Positions 45,117 through 54,076 of a DNA stretch of 64,000 nt are shown in pieces. Both the position numbers and the translations under genes were made by a program. Position 1 is the stretch's first letter; each line of letters opens with the position of its first letter. Below the pieces are notes generated by a model. It made no database searches and was not told the DNA's origin. It was given only the letters and a program-made list of their open reading frames with translations. The DNA comes from Nitrospirillum sp034653275. GTDB taxonomy: Bacteria; Pseudomonadota; Alphaproteobacteria; Azospirillales; Azospirillaceae. The stretch is taken from contig NZ_JAYEES010000001.1 in assembly GCF_034653275.1 (NCBI RefSeq), positions 744,001-808,000 on the forward strand. The letters run 5' to 3'.

Positions 45117-46142
45117 ATGACCGATACCCTTGCCCCGCCCTTGGCCGACTTCATCCGGTCCTTACCCAAGGCCGAGTTGCACCTGCACATCGAAGGCAGC
45201 CTGGAACCGGAGCAGATGTTCGATTTCGCCCGCCGCAACCGGGTGGCGCTGCCCTTCCGCACGGTGGAGGAGGTGCGGGCGGCCTACGCCTTCACGAACC
45301 TTCAGGACTTCTTGGACATCTATTACCAGGGTGCCCAGGTCCTGCGCACGGAGGAGGATTTCCATGACCTGGCGCTGGCCTATTTCCGCCGGCTGGCGGC
45401 CGACGGCGGGGTGCACGCCGAGATCTTCTTCGATCCCCAGACCCATACCGACCGGGGCATCCCCTTCCAGGTGGCGGCCGATGGCCTGCTGGCCGGCATG
45501 GCGGCGGCGGAGAGGGAGCTGGGCGTCACCTCCAAGCTTATCCTTTGCTACCTGCGCCACCTGGATGAGGAATCGGCCTTCGCCACCCTGAAGGCGGCGG
45601 AACCCTATCTGGACCGCATCGCCGGCGTCGGCCTGGATTCATCCGAGGTCGGCAACCCCCCGTCGAAGTTCGCCCGGGTGTTCCAGGCGTCGCGCGAGCG
45701 GGGGCTGAAGCTGGTGGCCCATGCGGGTGAGGAGGGGCCGCCCGACTATATCTGGCAGGCGCTGGACATCCTGGGCGTGGACCGCCTGGACCATGGCAAC
45801 CGCGCGCTGGAGGATGCGGCCCTGACCCGGCGGCTGGTGGACCAGGGCACGACGCTGACGGTGTGCCCGCTGTCCAACCTCAAGCTTTGCGTCGTGCCCA
45901 GCCTGGAGGCGCATCCCCTGCGGCGCATGGTGGACCTGGGGCTGACGGCCACGGTCAACGCCGACGATCCGGCCTATTTCGGCGGCTACCTGCTGGACAA
46001 CTACGTTCGCGTCGCGGCCGCGCTGGAACTTGACCGGGCGTATCTGGTGCGGCTGGCCCGCAACAGCATCACCGGCTCTTTCCTGGACGCTGCGGCCCAG
46101 GCGCCGCACCTGGCCCGGCTCGATGAAGCACTTCCACATTGA
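45117..46142 (+). CDS. Adenine deaminase (adenosine-deaminase fold, AAH type)
   Basis: The 341-residue metal-dependent deaminase has the first His pair and Glu in PKAELHLHIEGSLEPE (about residues 18-33), VAHAGEEGPPDYIWQAL (catalytic Glu, about 200-216), DHGNRALED and SLLDD-equivalent TVNADDPAYFGGYLLDNY (about 280-297). The blocks RTVEEVRAAYAFTNLQDFLD, FFDPQTHTDRGIPF and GLDSSEVGNPPSKFARVF follow the adenine aminohydrolase group (Aah1/Pseudomonas type) rather than true adenosine deaminase. It makes hypoxanthine from adenine released by nucleoside hydrolase. CCAGGAG precedes the ATG at 45117. Confidence 0.87.
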   Translation: MTDTLAPPLADFIRSLPKAELHLHIEGSLEPEQMFDFARRNRVALPFRTVEEVRAAYAFTNLQDFLDIYYQGAQVLRTEEDFHDLALAYFRRLAADGGVHAEIFFDPQTHTDRGIPFQVAADGLLAGMAAAERELGVTSKLILCYLRHLDEESAFATLKAAEPYLDRIAGVGLDSSEVGNPPSKFARVFQASRERGLKLVAHAGEEGPPDYIWQALDILGVDRLDHGNRALEDAALTRRLVDQGTTLTVCPLSNLKLCVVPSLEAHPLRRMVDLGLTATVNADDPAYFGGYLLDNYVRVAAALELDRAYLVRLARNSITGSFLDAAAQAPHLARLDEALPH

Positions 46143-46167
46143 AAGCGACGTCGACACATTACCTGGC

Positions 46168-48699
46168 TCAGGAAAACTTTTTGAAGAACAGGCGCTTAAC
46201 GCCCTCGGTCAAAGTGAGGTAGACCGCGACCGCGCCGACCAGGAACAGGTAGAAGACCGGCGGCGGAGGGACCAGTCCGAACAGCCCTCCCAGCGGGGTC
46301 AGCGGCAGCAGGGCGGCCAACGCCGCCGTGGACACGGCCAGCCCGGCCAACAAGGGGTGGGGCCGGCCGCGCCAGGGTGCACGGGGCGTGCGGATGACGA
46401 AGATCACCAGCACCTGTGTCGCCAGGCTTTCAATGAACCAGCCGGTCTGGAACAGGGCTTCCGGCGCGTGCAGCAGGTGCAGCAGCACGTAGAAGGTCAA
46501 GAAGTCGAACAGCGAGCTGACCGGGCCCAGCACCAGCATGAAACGCAGGATCAAGGGCAGGTTCCAACGCACCGGCCGCGCCAGCGCCTCTTCCTCCACC
46601 CGGTCAAAGGGGATGCCCGCCTCCGACGCGTCATAGAGCAGGTTGTTCAGCAGGACCTGCACCGGCAGCATGGGCAGGAAAGGCAGGAACAAGGCCGCGC
46701 CGGCCATGCTGAACATGTTGCCGAAATTGGAACTGCTGCCCATCAGGACGTACTTGGTCACGTTCAGGACCGTGCGCCGCCCCTCCAGCACGGCCTCGTG
46801 CACCACCGACAGATCCTGGTCCAGCAGGATGAGGCTGGCGGCCTCCTTGGCCACGTCGGCGGCGCTGTCCACGGAAATGCCGACGTCGGCGGCGTGCAGG
46901 GCGGCGGCATCGTTGACCCCATCGCCCATGAAACCCACGACGTGGCCCGCCCGGCGGCAGGCCATCAACACCCGCTCCTTCTGCTGCGGCGTCACCCGGC
47001 AGAAGACGTTCACCTCCTTGAGCCGGGCGTGCAACGCCTCGCTGGTCATGGCCTGCAGCTCATCGCCCGTCAGCAGCCCGGTGATGGGCAGGGTCAGCTG
47101 CGCGCAGAGATGCCGGCTGACCGCCTCGGTGTCGCCGGTCAGTATCTTGATGTCCACGCCGGCCTGGGCCAGCGCGGTGACCGCGGCCGTGGCGCTGGCC
47201 TTGGGGGGATCCAGGAAGGCAAGATGGCCTTCGAAAACCAGGTCGCATTCGTCGGCACGGTCGATATGCTCGCGATCCGGTGGCAGGGCCTTCGTGGCCA
47301 CGGCCAAGACGCGGTGGCCCTCGCGGCCCAGCGACTGGAACTGGGCATCCAGCCGTGCCCGGGCATCCTCATCCAAGGAATGAAGCATTCCCCCCGGCCC
47401 CCGCCACTGGCCGGACAGCCGCAGCATGTCCTCCGGCGCGCCTTTGACCACCAGCAGCTTGGTCCCGCCATGGTCCGCCAGGACCGACACGCGCCGGCGC
47501 TCGAAATCGAAGGGCACCTCGTCGCACTTCCGCCAGCTGGCCATGTCGATCTGGCCGCGGGCCAGGATGGCGTCGTCCATGGGGCTGTGCAACCCGGTCT
47601 CAAATCGGCTGTTGATGTAGGCCAGCTCGAAAAGGTGGGGGGCGTCCTTGCCGTCGCAATCCAATGTCCGCACCAGGTGGATGGCGGCCTGGGTCAGCGT
47701 TCCCGTCTTGTCGGTGCACAGCACGTCCATGGCGCCGACGTTATGCATGGAGGCGAGCCGCTTCACGATCACCCGGCGCTCGGCCAGGCGCAAGGCGCCA
47801 CGCGCCAGGGTCACGGTGACGATCATGGGCAGCAACTCGGGCGTCAGCCCCACCGCCAGGGCCAGCGCGAACATCAGGGAGTCCAGCCAGGGGCGGTGGA
47901 ACAGGGTGTTGACCGACAGCACGAACAGGACCAGGAAAAAGGTCAGCCGCAGGATGAGGAAGCCGAAGCGGCGGACCCCGGTTTCGAAGGCCGTCGGCGG
48001 TGCCATGGATTGCAGGCCCCGGCTCATCTGTCCGAACAGGGTGGCGCCGCCTGTTAGGCAGACGACGGCCCTGGCGCTGCCGGCCAGGACTGAGGTGCCC
48101 ATGAACAGGCAGGCGGTCGCCTCCCCAGGCGTGCCAGCGGGCAAGGGGCCCGCTTCCGCCCGCTTCTCCACCGGATAGGGTTCGCCTGTCAGGATGGCCT
48201 GGTTCACGAACAGGTCGCGCGCCTCCAACACGCGGCAGTCGGCGGGGACCAGGTCACCGGCCGCCAGCCGCACCACGTCCCCCGGCACCAGTTGTTCCAG
48301 CGGCACGGTCGTCTCATCGCCGTCGCGCCACACCTGGACCCGCACGGCGACGGTGCGGCGCAGGGCCTCCACCGCCGCTTCGGCCTGCCGCTCCTGGATG
48401 AAGTCCAGCACGACGCTCAGCAGGACGACCACGGCGACGATGACGAAACTGGACGTGTTGCCGGTGGCGGCCGACAGCGCGCTGGCGAACAGCAGGATCA
48501 GGACCAGCGGATTGGCGAAACGGGCCAGGAAGTCCAGCCAGGCGGGTCGCCGGCGGTGGCCCAACACCTGGTTGGGGCCCCACTGCCGCTGTCGCCGCTG
48601 CGCCTCCGCGCTGGTGAGGCCGGCGGCATCGGCCGGCAGCGCCGCCAACAGGTCGGCCAGCGGCAGGGTCCAGGTGGCGGGTGGGGATGTGTTCTGCAT
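46168..48699 (-). CDS. mgtA: Magnesium-translocating P-type ATPase (MgtA/MgtB type)
   Basis: The 843-residue ATPase has the N-terminal cation-ATPase domain, a dephosphorylation TGE motif (AILTGEPYPVEK), the phosphorylation site CTDKTGTLTQA, VVKGAPEDML, the hinge GDGVNDAAALHAADVGIS, and about ten membrane segments with NPLVLILLFASALSA and NNLLYDASEAGIPFD, characteristic of the P3B Mg2+ importers. The ATG at 48699 has GGGAG upstream; an earlier ATG at 48735 is possible. No MgtC or Mg-sensing leader was recognised. It lies convergent to adenine deaminase and upstream of stress-gene remnants. Confidence 0.92.
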   Translation of the reverse strand: MQNTSPPATWTLPLADLLAALPADAAGLTSAEAQRRQRQWGPNQVLGHRRRPAWLDFLARFANPLVLILLFASALSAATGNTSSFVIVAVVVLLSVVLDFIQERQAEAAVEALRRTVAVRVQVWRDGDETTVPLEQLVPGDVVRLAAGDLVPADCRVLEARDLFVNQAILTGEPYPVEKRAEAGPLPAGTPGEATACLFMGTSVLAGSARAVVCLTGGATLFGQMSRGLQSMAPPTAFETGVRRFGFLILRLTFFLVLFVLSVNTLFHRPWLDSLMFALALAVGLTPELLPMIVTVTLARGALRLAERRVIVKRLASMHNVGAMDVLCTDKTGTLTQAAIHLVRTLDCDGKDAPHLFELAYINSRFETGLHSPMDDAILARGQIDMASWRKCDEVPFDFERRRVSVLADHGGTKLLVVKGAPEDMLRLSGQWRGPGGMLHSLDEDARARLDAQFQSLGREGHRVLAVATKALPPDREHIDRADECDLVFEGHLAFLDPPKASATAAVTALAQAGVDIKILTGDTEAVSRHLCAQLTLPITGLLTGDELQAMTSEALHARLKEVNVFCRVTPQQKERVLMACRRAGHVVGFMGDGVNDAAALHAADVGISVDSAADVAKEAASLILLDQDLSVVHEAVLEGRRTVLNVTKYVLMGSSSNFGNMFSMAGAALFLPFLPMLPVQVLLNNLLYDASEAGIPFDRVEEEALARPVRWNLPLILRFMLVLGPVSSLFDFLTFYVLLHLLHAPEALFQTGWFIESLATQVLVIFVIRTPRAPWRGRPHPLLAGLAVSTAALAALLPLTPLGGLFGLVPPPPVFYLFLVGAVAVYLTLTEGVKRLFFKKFS

Positions 48700-48769
48700 G
48701 GGCTCCCGGTGGCGCCCGTGTGCCATCATGGTCATCTCTCTGTATCCACCCTGGAAATGGGGCGCGGGC

Positions 48770-48862
48770 TCAGTGGGCCAGCAGCGCTGGAACCGGCGTC
48801 CGGGTCAGGATGTCCCGCGTCCCGCCACCCAGCGCCCATTCCCGCAACTGCTTGCCTTTCAT
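48770..48862 (-). pseudogene. UspA-family remnant (C-terminal tail)
   Basis: A 30-codon stretch reads KQLREWALGGGTRDILTRTP then VPALLAH and stop. This is the C-terminal helix and strand of universal stress proteins (usually HSRLREFVLGGVTRxLLxxx followed by PVPVLMSH). The nucleotide-binding body is missing. Upstream codons in frame do not continue the family. It is a deletion remnant between MgtA and the BON remnant. Confidence 0.65.
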
Positions 48863-48905
48863 GCCGCTCCTCCATCGCCGGTGACGCGATCCCCGGCAGG
48901 GCCGC

Positions 48906-49254
48906 TTACGGTTCGACCTGGATCAGGTTGTTGACCTCGGTGACACCGGGGGGGGCCCAGGCCGCGCGTTCCGCGATGTCATGTTCCTGCCAACCGCGGA
49001 CGCGGCCCCTCGGGGCCACCACCGGGCCGTCCGCGATGATGCTGAGATGGTCCGCCGCCAGGTTGGCGTTGCGGCGGAAGGCGGACCTCGATTTCATTGG
49101 CGACGGCGGCCCGCTTTTCCGCCCAGGTGCGGACGTGACCGGTCAGGGTCACCACGACGCCTTCCGCTGTCACCCCGATATGACTGGCGTCCAGATGCGG
49201 ATCCCATGCCAGCTCAGCCATCACATCCAGTTGCAAGGTCTTGTCGTCGCTCAT
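48906..49254 (-). pseudogene. BON-domain protein, internally deleted and frameshifted
   Basis: From ATG 49254 (AGGAGA before it) the frame reads MSDDKTLQLDVMAELAWDPH and THLTGHV-like GVVVTLTGHVRTWAEK, the start of the first BON domain of a three-BON osmotic/stress protein. At about 49085 the frame changes and a third-BON-like segment follows: RRNANLAADHLSIIADG, then QEHDIAERAAWAPPGVTEVN and NLIQVEP before the stop at 48906. The second half of BON 1 and all of BON 2 are missing compared with the usual 210 or so residues. The two parts are in different frames, so no full product is made. Confidence 0.72.
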
Positions 49255-49544
49255 CTTTGTCTCCTGCGCGCGAGGCTGAAGCCGCCGCATTCCAGGGGCA
49301 TGTCGGCGGCGTCGCGCCATTCTAGAAGGTGCAGGTCCGTCGACGGCGTCAAATCCGCCACCATGTCGTACAGCAGGCGGGGATTCACCCCCGACAACGG
49401 CGCGATGAGCAGCGCCCGTGGCCGATCCGCGGGGACGGGGATGCCGGTGGGATGGAAGCGGATCACGCGTTCAAACGCGCCATCCTTTATAATTTCCTCG
49501 GCAAGGCCGGTGGGGGCGGTCGGCTGACGGGATGGTTCCGGCAT
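49251..49544 (-). pseudogene. Truncated intracellular PHB-depolymerase-like gene
   Basis: The 97-residue frame has a strong ribosome binding site (CGGAGGAGAGC). It contains FERVIRFHPTGIPVPADRPR and ALLIAPLSGVNPRLLYDMVA, then TDLHLLEWRDAADMPLECGG, which matches the segment before the lipase box of intracellular polyhydroxybutyrate depolymerases (APLSGHxPTLLRDTV, VYITDWxDARMVPLSxG). The homology then ends in ARRRQR and a stop that overlaps the BON start. The catalytic domain is absent, so the fragment is unlikely to work. The family match is from memory of the motif. Confidence 0.55.
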
Positions 49545-49810
49545 GCTCTCCTCCGATGGGTGCGAGGGGCAGGCAACACGGATGTCAATGGCATCGATCG
49601 ATCAGGCCCGTCACGGGCGGCGGTCCCTATCGCGAGCCATCTTGGCGCAAGTGTCGCCCGGCCGCCTTGACCTGGCGCAAGGGAAGGGCATTGATTGATT
49701 CATTTATATTCGATACCCCCAAAGGATATGCAAGGGTAGACCCAGAAAACAAAATACATATGGGGATTAAAATAAAATTGATATTCAACATCAATCAGGG
49801 CTGAGCAATA

Positions 49811-50767
49811 TCAGGCGCTGGCCAACCTCATGGCGCGCCGCGCGGCCTGAGGGGGATGGCCGAAACCACGCTGGAAGGCGCGGCGCATTCTTTCCCGATC
49901 TGAGAAGCCCGTCTCAAAGGCGATTTGGTCGAGCGATTGGTGGCCACTATCAAGCAAGGCGCGGGCCGCTTCCAGCCGCAGGCCCTCCACGGCCTTGGCG
50001 GGGGAATGGCCGGTTTCCCGGCGGAACAGACGGCTGAACTGGCGTGGGCTCAGCCGGGCGATGCCGGCCAGCTCGTCCACCGACAGCTCCCGCTGCAAGT
50101 TCTCCCGGGCATACGACAGGACCCGCTTCACGCGATCGGTCGTGGACGGCAGGGCCAGCAGGGTGGACAGCTGGGGTTGGTTGCCTGGCCGCCGATGGTA
50201 CATGACCAACTGCCGCGCCACCGCGTGCGACATCTCCGGGCCCAGATCCTCGTCGATCAGCGCCAAGGCCAGATCCAGGGAGGCGCTCATGCCCGCTGAG
50301 GTCCAGATGTTCTGGTCGGAGACGAAGATGCGGTCCGCTTGCACCTTGATCTTGGGATAATGACGCTGCAGGTCCGCGACCCGGGCCCAATGCGTGGTGG
50401 CCCGCCGGCCATCCAGCACGCCCGCGTCCGCCAGGAGGAAGGCGCCAGTGCAGGGGGCCGCCAGCCGTCTGGAGCCCTGGACGGCACGCTGCAGGAAGGT
50501 TCTCATGCCGCGAGAGCACGCAGGCGCGGCGGCGGCCGACGGGGACTGGGCCCCAATGAAAAAGGTGGTGTCGAAGGCGTGTTCGCCGATGGCGGCCGTC
50601 CGGACCCCCAACCCCATGGAACTGGGGATCTCGCCCCCACCCTCCGACAGGAAGGATAAGGCGTACATGGGCTTGGGGGCCACCGCGTTCGCTTGTTCGA
50701 AGGCGGCGGCGACCGCCAGATTCATCATTTGAAAGCCGGGTGCGAGAACGAGGCCGATCCCGTGCAT
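49811..50767 (-). CDS. GlxA-type transcriptional regulator (DJ-1/PfpI domain plus AraC)
   Basis: The 318-residue protein has an N-terminal class-I glutamine-amidotransferase-like domain (MHGIGLVLAPGFQMMNLAVA, then RRLAAPCTGAFLLADAGVLDGRRATTHW in part, with the Cys elbow at about 105) and a C-terminal AraC domain with two helix-turn-helices (ELSVDELAGIARLSPRQFSR, then LDQIAFETGFSDRERMRRAF), about 215-310. Such regulators (GlxA, FtrA, CdhR) usually respond to nitrogenous or aromatic metabolites. It is divergent from the first FixJ-type gene across the palindrome at 50909. Confidence 0.9.
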   Translation of the reverse strand: MHGIGLVLAPGFQMMNLAVAAAFEQANAVAPKPMYALSFLSEGGGEIPSSMGLGVRTAAIGEHAFDTTFFIGAQSPSAAAAPACSRGMRTFLQRAVQGSRRLAAPCTGAFLLADAGVLDGRRATTHWARVADLQRHYPKIKVQADRIFVSDQNIWTSAGMSASLDLALALIDEDLGPEMSHAVARQLVMYHRRPGNQPQLSTLLALPSTTDRVKRVLSYARENLQRELSVDELAGIARLSPRQFSRLFRRETGHSPAKAVEGLRLEAARALLDSGHQSLDQIAFETGFSDRERMRRAFQRGFGHPPQAARRAMRLASA

Positions 50768-50908
50768 GGACCTTCTCCTTCGCGGCGACGCCCGCCAGTC
50801 GGGGCGGGCATGCGCGTACGATTGTCAGGGGGCCGCCAGGGGCGGTCCTGGGCATAAGGTGGCCTCTGCGGACCGGGCCTTGAATCCTACCTCCATTTTA
50901 AGGCCCCT

Positions 50909-50920
50909 ATACCACGGTAT
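50909..50920. promoter_or_regulatory. ATACCACGGTAT palindrome, site 1
   Basis: The 12-bp near-palindrome lies between the GlxA-type gene (142 bp away) and the first FixJ-type gene (128 bp away). It recurs at three more promoters in the next 7.3 kb. Confidence 0.7.
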
Positions 50921-51047
50921 GACGGCGATCCCTTTGTTCTCTAAGGCATCTTGGGGATCCTACCGACCATTTGGTTAACGCCTGGCCTCCATCGCGGCCG
51001 TCGCGGGTCACCGGCGTTCTCGGTTGGGAAGTTGGAGGTATTGATCA

Positions 51048-51686
51048 ATGTCACGTCCGGTGCCAGACGACCCTTTGCATCTCAAGCCGCTGGTCATCGT
51101 GATCGATGATGATGAGCATTTGCGCAGCGCGCTGGCCGATCTGTTCCTGTCGGTCGGCCTTGAGATCGCCACCTATGGTTCCGCCGGCGCCTTCCTATCG
51201 TCCGGCATGCCCGAACGGCCCAGTTGCCTGGTGCTGGACGTGCGCATGCCCGAGGAAAGCGGCTTGGAACTTCAGGCTCGCCTGAGGTCTGAAAACCAGC
51301 ATCTGCCCATCATTTTCATCACCGCCCATGCCGACGTGCCGATGTCGGTGCGGGCGATGCGGCAGGGGGCGGTCAACTTCCTATCCAAACCCTTCCGCGA
51401 CCAGGATTTGCTGGATGCGGTGTGGGAAGCCTTGCGCGGCGATCGGGACCGTTGGCTGCGCGAACAGCGCCAGCGGGAGCTGCGGCACCTGGCCAGCGAT
51501 CTTACGCCCCGCGAGGTCGAAATCCTCAGGGCCGTCAATCGCGGGCTGCTGAACAAGCAGATCGCCTATGAACTGGGGATCGCCGAGATCACGGTGAAGA
51601 TGCACCGGAGCAGCGCCTTTCGCAAATTGGGCGCGACGACGTCGTCCGACTTCATTCAGAAGGTGAAGATGCTTGAGCTGAATTGA
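51048..51686 (+). CDS. FixJ/StyR-like response regulator (receiver plus LuxR HTH), copy 1
   Basis: The 212-residue protein has a receiver with D20-D22 and phospho-acceptor D64 (CLVLDVRMPEESGLE), the Lys in NFLSKPFRDQDLL, and a C-terminal LuxR helix-turn-helix (LTPREVEILRAVNRGLLNKQ, IAYELGIAEITVKMHRSSAF). GGAGG upstream supports ATG 51048. It is clearly paralogous to the protein at 58245-58874. It is convergent with the histidine kinase at 51711, its likely partner. It probably binds the ATACCACGGTAT-type sites. Confidence 0.92.
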   Translation: MSRPVPDDPLHLKPLVIVIDDDEHLRSALADLFLSVGLEIATYGSAGAFLSSGMPERPSCLVLDVRMPEESGLELQARLRSENQHLPIIFITAHADVPMSVRAMRQGAVNFLSKPFRDQDLLDAVWEALRGDRDRWLREQRQRELRHLASDLTPREVEILRAVNRGLLNKQIAYELGIAEITVKMHRSSAFRKLGATTSSDFIQKVKMLELN

Positions 51687-51710
51687 ATAGCTGCCACGTT
51701 CCATGGCCGG

Positions 51711-52988
51711 CTAGCGGAACATGGCTTGGTCATAGGGCAGGGTGAAGTGGAACGCCGTGCCCAGGCTGACCACGCTCACGACGCCAAGGTCGCCACCGTG
51801 GCTCTCAATGATGGATTTGCAAATGACCAGGCCGAGCCCCATGCCATCCTCTTTCGTGGAGAAGAAGGGCTCGAATATCCGGCTGACGATCTCCGGGCTG
51901 ATGCCCGGGCCGTTGTCGCGGACCTGGACCTCGATGCCGCCCTCCCGCAGCTTGTTGGAAAGTGTGACGGTAAGGATGCGGTCCTGGGTATTGGCCAGTG
52001 CCATGGCCTGCATGGCATTGAGGGCCAAGTTGATGATGACTTGCTTGATCTCCACCTCATCCACCCGGACCGTGGGCAGGTCCGGTTCTATATGGGACCG
52101 TATCGTCACGTCGAAGCGGTAAGCCTCGCTCCCGATCAACTCCAGCGCATCCCGGACCAGCGCTTCGGCGCTGACGGCGTTGCGCTTCGGTTCCTTGCGC
52201 AGAAAGGCTTTTATGCGGCCGACCACGTCGTTGGCGCGCTGGGCGTTCAGTCGGATCTGGTGCAGGGCGTTCAGGGCCCGGTCCACGCTGGGCGTTTCCC
52301 GCAGCAACCATTGCTGGGCGGCGGTGGCGGAGGCGGCCATCGCCGCCAAGGGCTGGGCCACATCATGCGCGATCGACGCGCTCAGTTCCCCCACGGTGGA
52401 AATACGCGCCGCGTGCGCCAGGTCACCCCGTGCGCTCAACAAGACTTCCTGGGCCCGTTTCTGCTCACTGACGTCGAAGGCATAGAACAGGATGCGGCTG
52501 GCGTTGCCGGACGGGGGCACGGTTGCGCGCCAGATGATGGGAACGCTTCTTCCGTCCAAGGTCCGCAGCATGCGTTCCCCTTGGGCGGTCAGCTTCCCCT
52601 CGAGCAGAATCTGGTAGACGCGGGCGTTGCTGTCCAGGTCGGCCGGCAGCAATTGGGACGCGATGCCCAGGAACTGGGGCCTGTCCTGTGCGCCGAACAG
52701 CCGCAGCGCGGCGTCGTTCGCATCGACGAAGCGATGGCTTTTCCGATATTCCAGGACCAGTTCCGGGTGGGCGGCCAGATGCGCCCCGATGTCGGCGACG
52801 CCCTGCGCCTTCAAGGCTGCCAGGGCGGGACGCACCCGCGACCAATCCTCGATCAGCATGGGGATCGGTGCCGCATCGAAGTACAGCGTCTTGAGGGCCA
52901 AATTGTGCCGGTGATAGCCGAGCACCAATCCGGCGAGCAGGCAGAGCAGTATGCCAACCGAAAGAAAGACGAAGAACTCTTCCATCAT
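51711..52988 (-). CDS. Membrane PAS sensor histidine kinase (1)
   Basis: The 425-residue kinase has one N-terminal membrane segment (FVFLSVGILLCLLAGLVLG, about residues 6-24) and a variant PAS domain with ALAALKAQGVADIGAHLAAH and FVDANDAALRLFGAQ (about 55-120). A second PAS/PAC stretch follows, then the HisKA H box ASIAHDVAQPLAAM (about 210) and HATPase motifs NLALNAMQAM (N box), VRDNGPGISPE and EDGMGLGLVICKSI. Its HDVAQP motif and domain order are those of FixL/TodS-like kinases. It is convergent with FixJ copy 1. Confidence 0.92.
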   Translation of the reverse strand: MMEEFFVFLSVGILLCLLAGLVLGYHRHNLALKTLYFDAAPIPMLIEDWSRVRPALAALKAQGVADIGAHLAAHPELVLEYRKSHRFVDANDAALRLFGAQDRPQFLGIASQLLPADLDSNARVYQILLEGKLTAQGERMLRTLDGRSVPIIWRATVPPSGNASRILFYAFDVSEQKRAQEVLLSARGDLAHAARISTVGELSASIAHDVAQPLAAMAASATAAQQWLLRETPSVDRALNALHQIRLNAQRANDVVGRIKAFLRKEPKRNAVSAEALVRDALELIGSEAYRFDVTIRSHIEPDLPTVRVDEVEIKQVIINLALNAMQAMALANTQDRILTVTLSNKLREGGIEVQVRDNGPGISPEIVSRIFEPFFSTKEDGMGLGLVICKSIIESHGGDLGVVSVVSLGTAFHFTLPYDQAMFR

Positions 52989-53135
52989 CGTGTGGGCGAC
53001 CGGAAACCAGGAATGACATGCCAGGCCCCTTCCAGTCGCGGCCAGAATGGCCGCAAGCCAGGCGGTGGTGCGGCCAATTTATCGGTTCCGTCCACGGTTG
53101 GGTGTTAAACCTGGGGAGGGGATGGCGTCTTCCAC

Positions 53136-53155
53136 CCCTAAACCACGGTATAGGG
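53136..53155. promoter_or_regulatory. ATACCACGGTAT-type palindrome, site 2
   Basis: CCCTAAACCACGGTATAGGG is an extended, slightly imperfect palindrome 100 bp before the AraC start and 148 bp before the divergent kinase. Its TAAACCACGGTATA core resembles the StyR/TodT box ATAAACCATGGTTTAT as I recall it. Confidence 0.72.
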
Positions 53156-53254
53156 TGTGACCTACCTGGTATGGGTTGGCATGAGCATGGGTACTATTCC
53201 ATAAAACTGCCGGGGATTACACGATGCTCCCGCCTTCTGCGACGGGAGTTGACG

Positions 53255-53905
53255 ATGCTGCAGTCTTCGCAAGATGTCGATTTAACATGCGTGCGAGAAT
53301 CTGATATTTCTTTTCGGGGGATTGAAGGTCATCGAGTGGCGAGACTTGCCTCCTTGGCGATCAATGCCAGGGAAGCGCTTAATTCCGATTTGTCCGCGGT
53401 CAGGGAATATCTCGAGGAAATGGCCATGGTCCTCGGCATCAATAGAAATGCAAGTGACGATGTTGAATTGATGCCGGTGGCGTTGGACGTGAAGGATCCG
53501 CCCCTGAAGGGGGGATTGACGCCAAAGCAGATCCGTCAAGTTGTCGAATACATAGAAAAGAGTCTGGCGACGACGATCATGATCAAGGAACTATCGCGCG
53601 TATGCCGTCTCAGCACCTCGTATTTCGCGCGGGCCTTCAAGGTGACGATGGGGGATGCCCCCCGTGACTTCATCACGAAGCGGCGCATTCGGCGGGCGCA
53701 AGTCCTCATGTTGACCACGAATGACACCTTAAGCGCCATCGCGTGCGCATGCGGATTCAGTGACCAGTCCCATTTCTCACGCCTCTTTCGTAAAATGGTG
53801 GGCGAGACGCCCTTGCGTTGGCGGCGGACTTGGAAGCGGGAGGAAGACGTGCGGCCGCCGCTGAACGGCCTTCCCGAGGAAAGCATCACGATGAAAGCCG
53901 CTTAG
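53255..53905 (+). CDS. AraC-family regulator
   Basis: The 216-residue protein has a short N-terminal part (residues 1-85) with no recognised cupin or other sensor domain and a C-terminal AraC DNA-binding domain (KELSRVCRLSTSYFARAFKV and LSAIACACGFSDQSHFSRLF, about 105-200). GGGAG before ATG 53255 favours this start over the long frame open from 53018. The N-terminal region is richer in A/T than neighbouring genes. Lacking a ligand domain, it may be controlled by level through the palindrome in its promoter. Confidence 0.85.
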   Translation: MLQSSQDVDLTCVRESDISFRGIEGHRVARLASLAINAREALNSDLSAVREYLEEMAMVLGINRNASDDVELMPVALDVKDPPLKGGLTPKQIRQVVEYIEKSLATTIMIKELSRVCRLSTSYFARAFKVTMGDAPRDFITKRRIRRAQVLMLTTNDTLSAIACACGFSDQSHFSRLFRKMVGETPLRWRRTWKREEDVRPPLNGLPEESITMKAA

Positions 53906-54076
53906 CGGAAATGGGGGAGGAAACGCCTTGGTCTTCTGGGGCTGGCCGGCGTTATGGCCGCCAGGGGCCGATGTCGTTTGATTGGTGCGGGTCAGGCCGC
54001 CGAATGGGACAATGGCGGTAGGGGATTGGTGGCCTTTGTGGCTGGGCCGGGACCAGGATTTGCAAGGGCGACCTTA

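Noticed and set aside
48700..48735. Magnesium-sensing leader or riboswitch before mgtA
   Set aside because: The short upstream stretch shows no conserved leader peptide or stem pattern that I recognise.
49532..49804. 90-codon + strand frame across the AT-rich patch
   Set aside because: No ribosome binding site, and half of it is antisense to the depolymerase remnant; composition changes abruptly within it.
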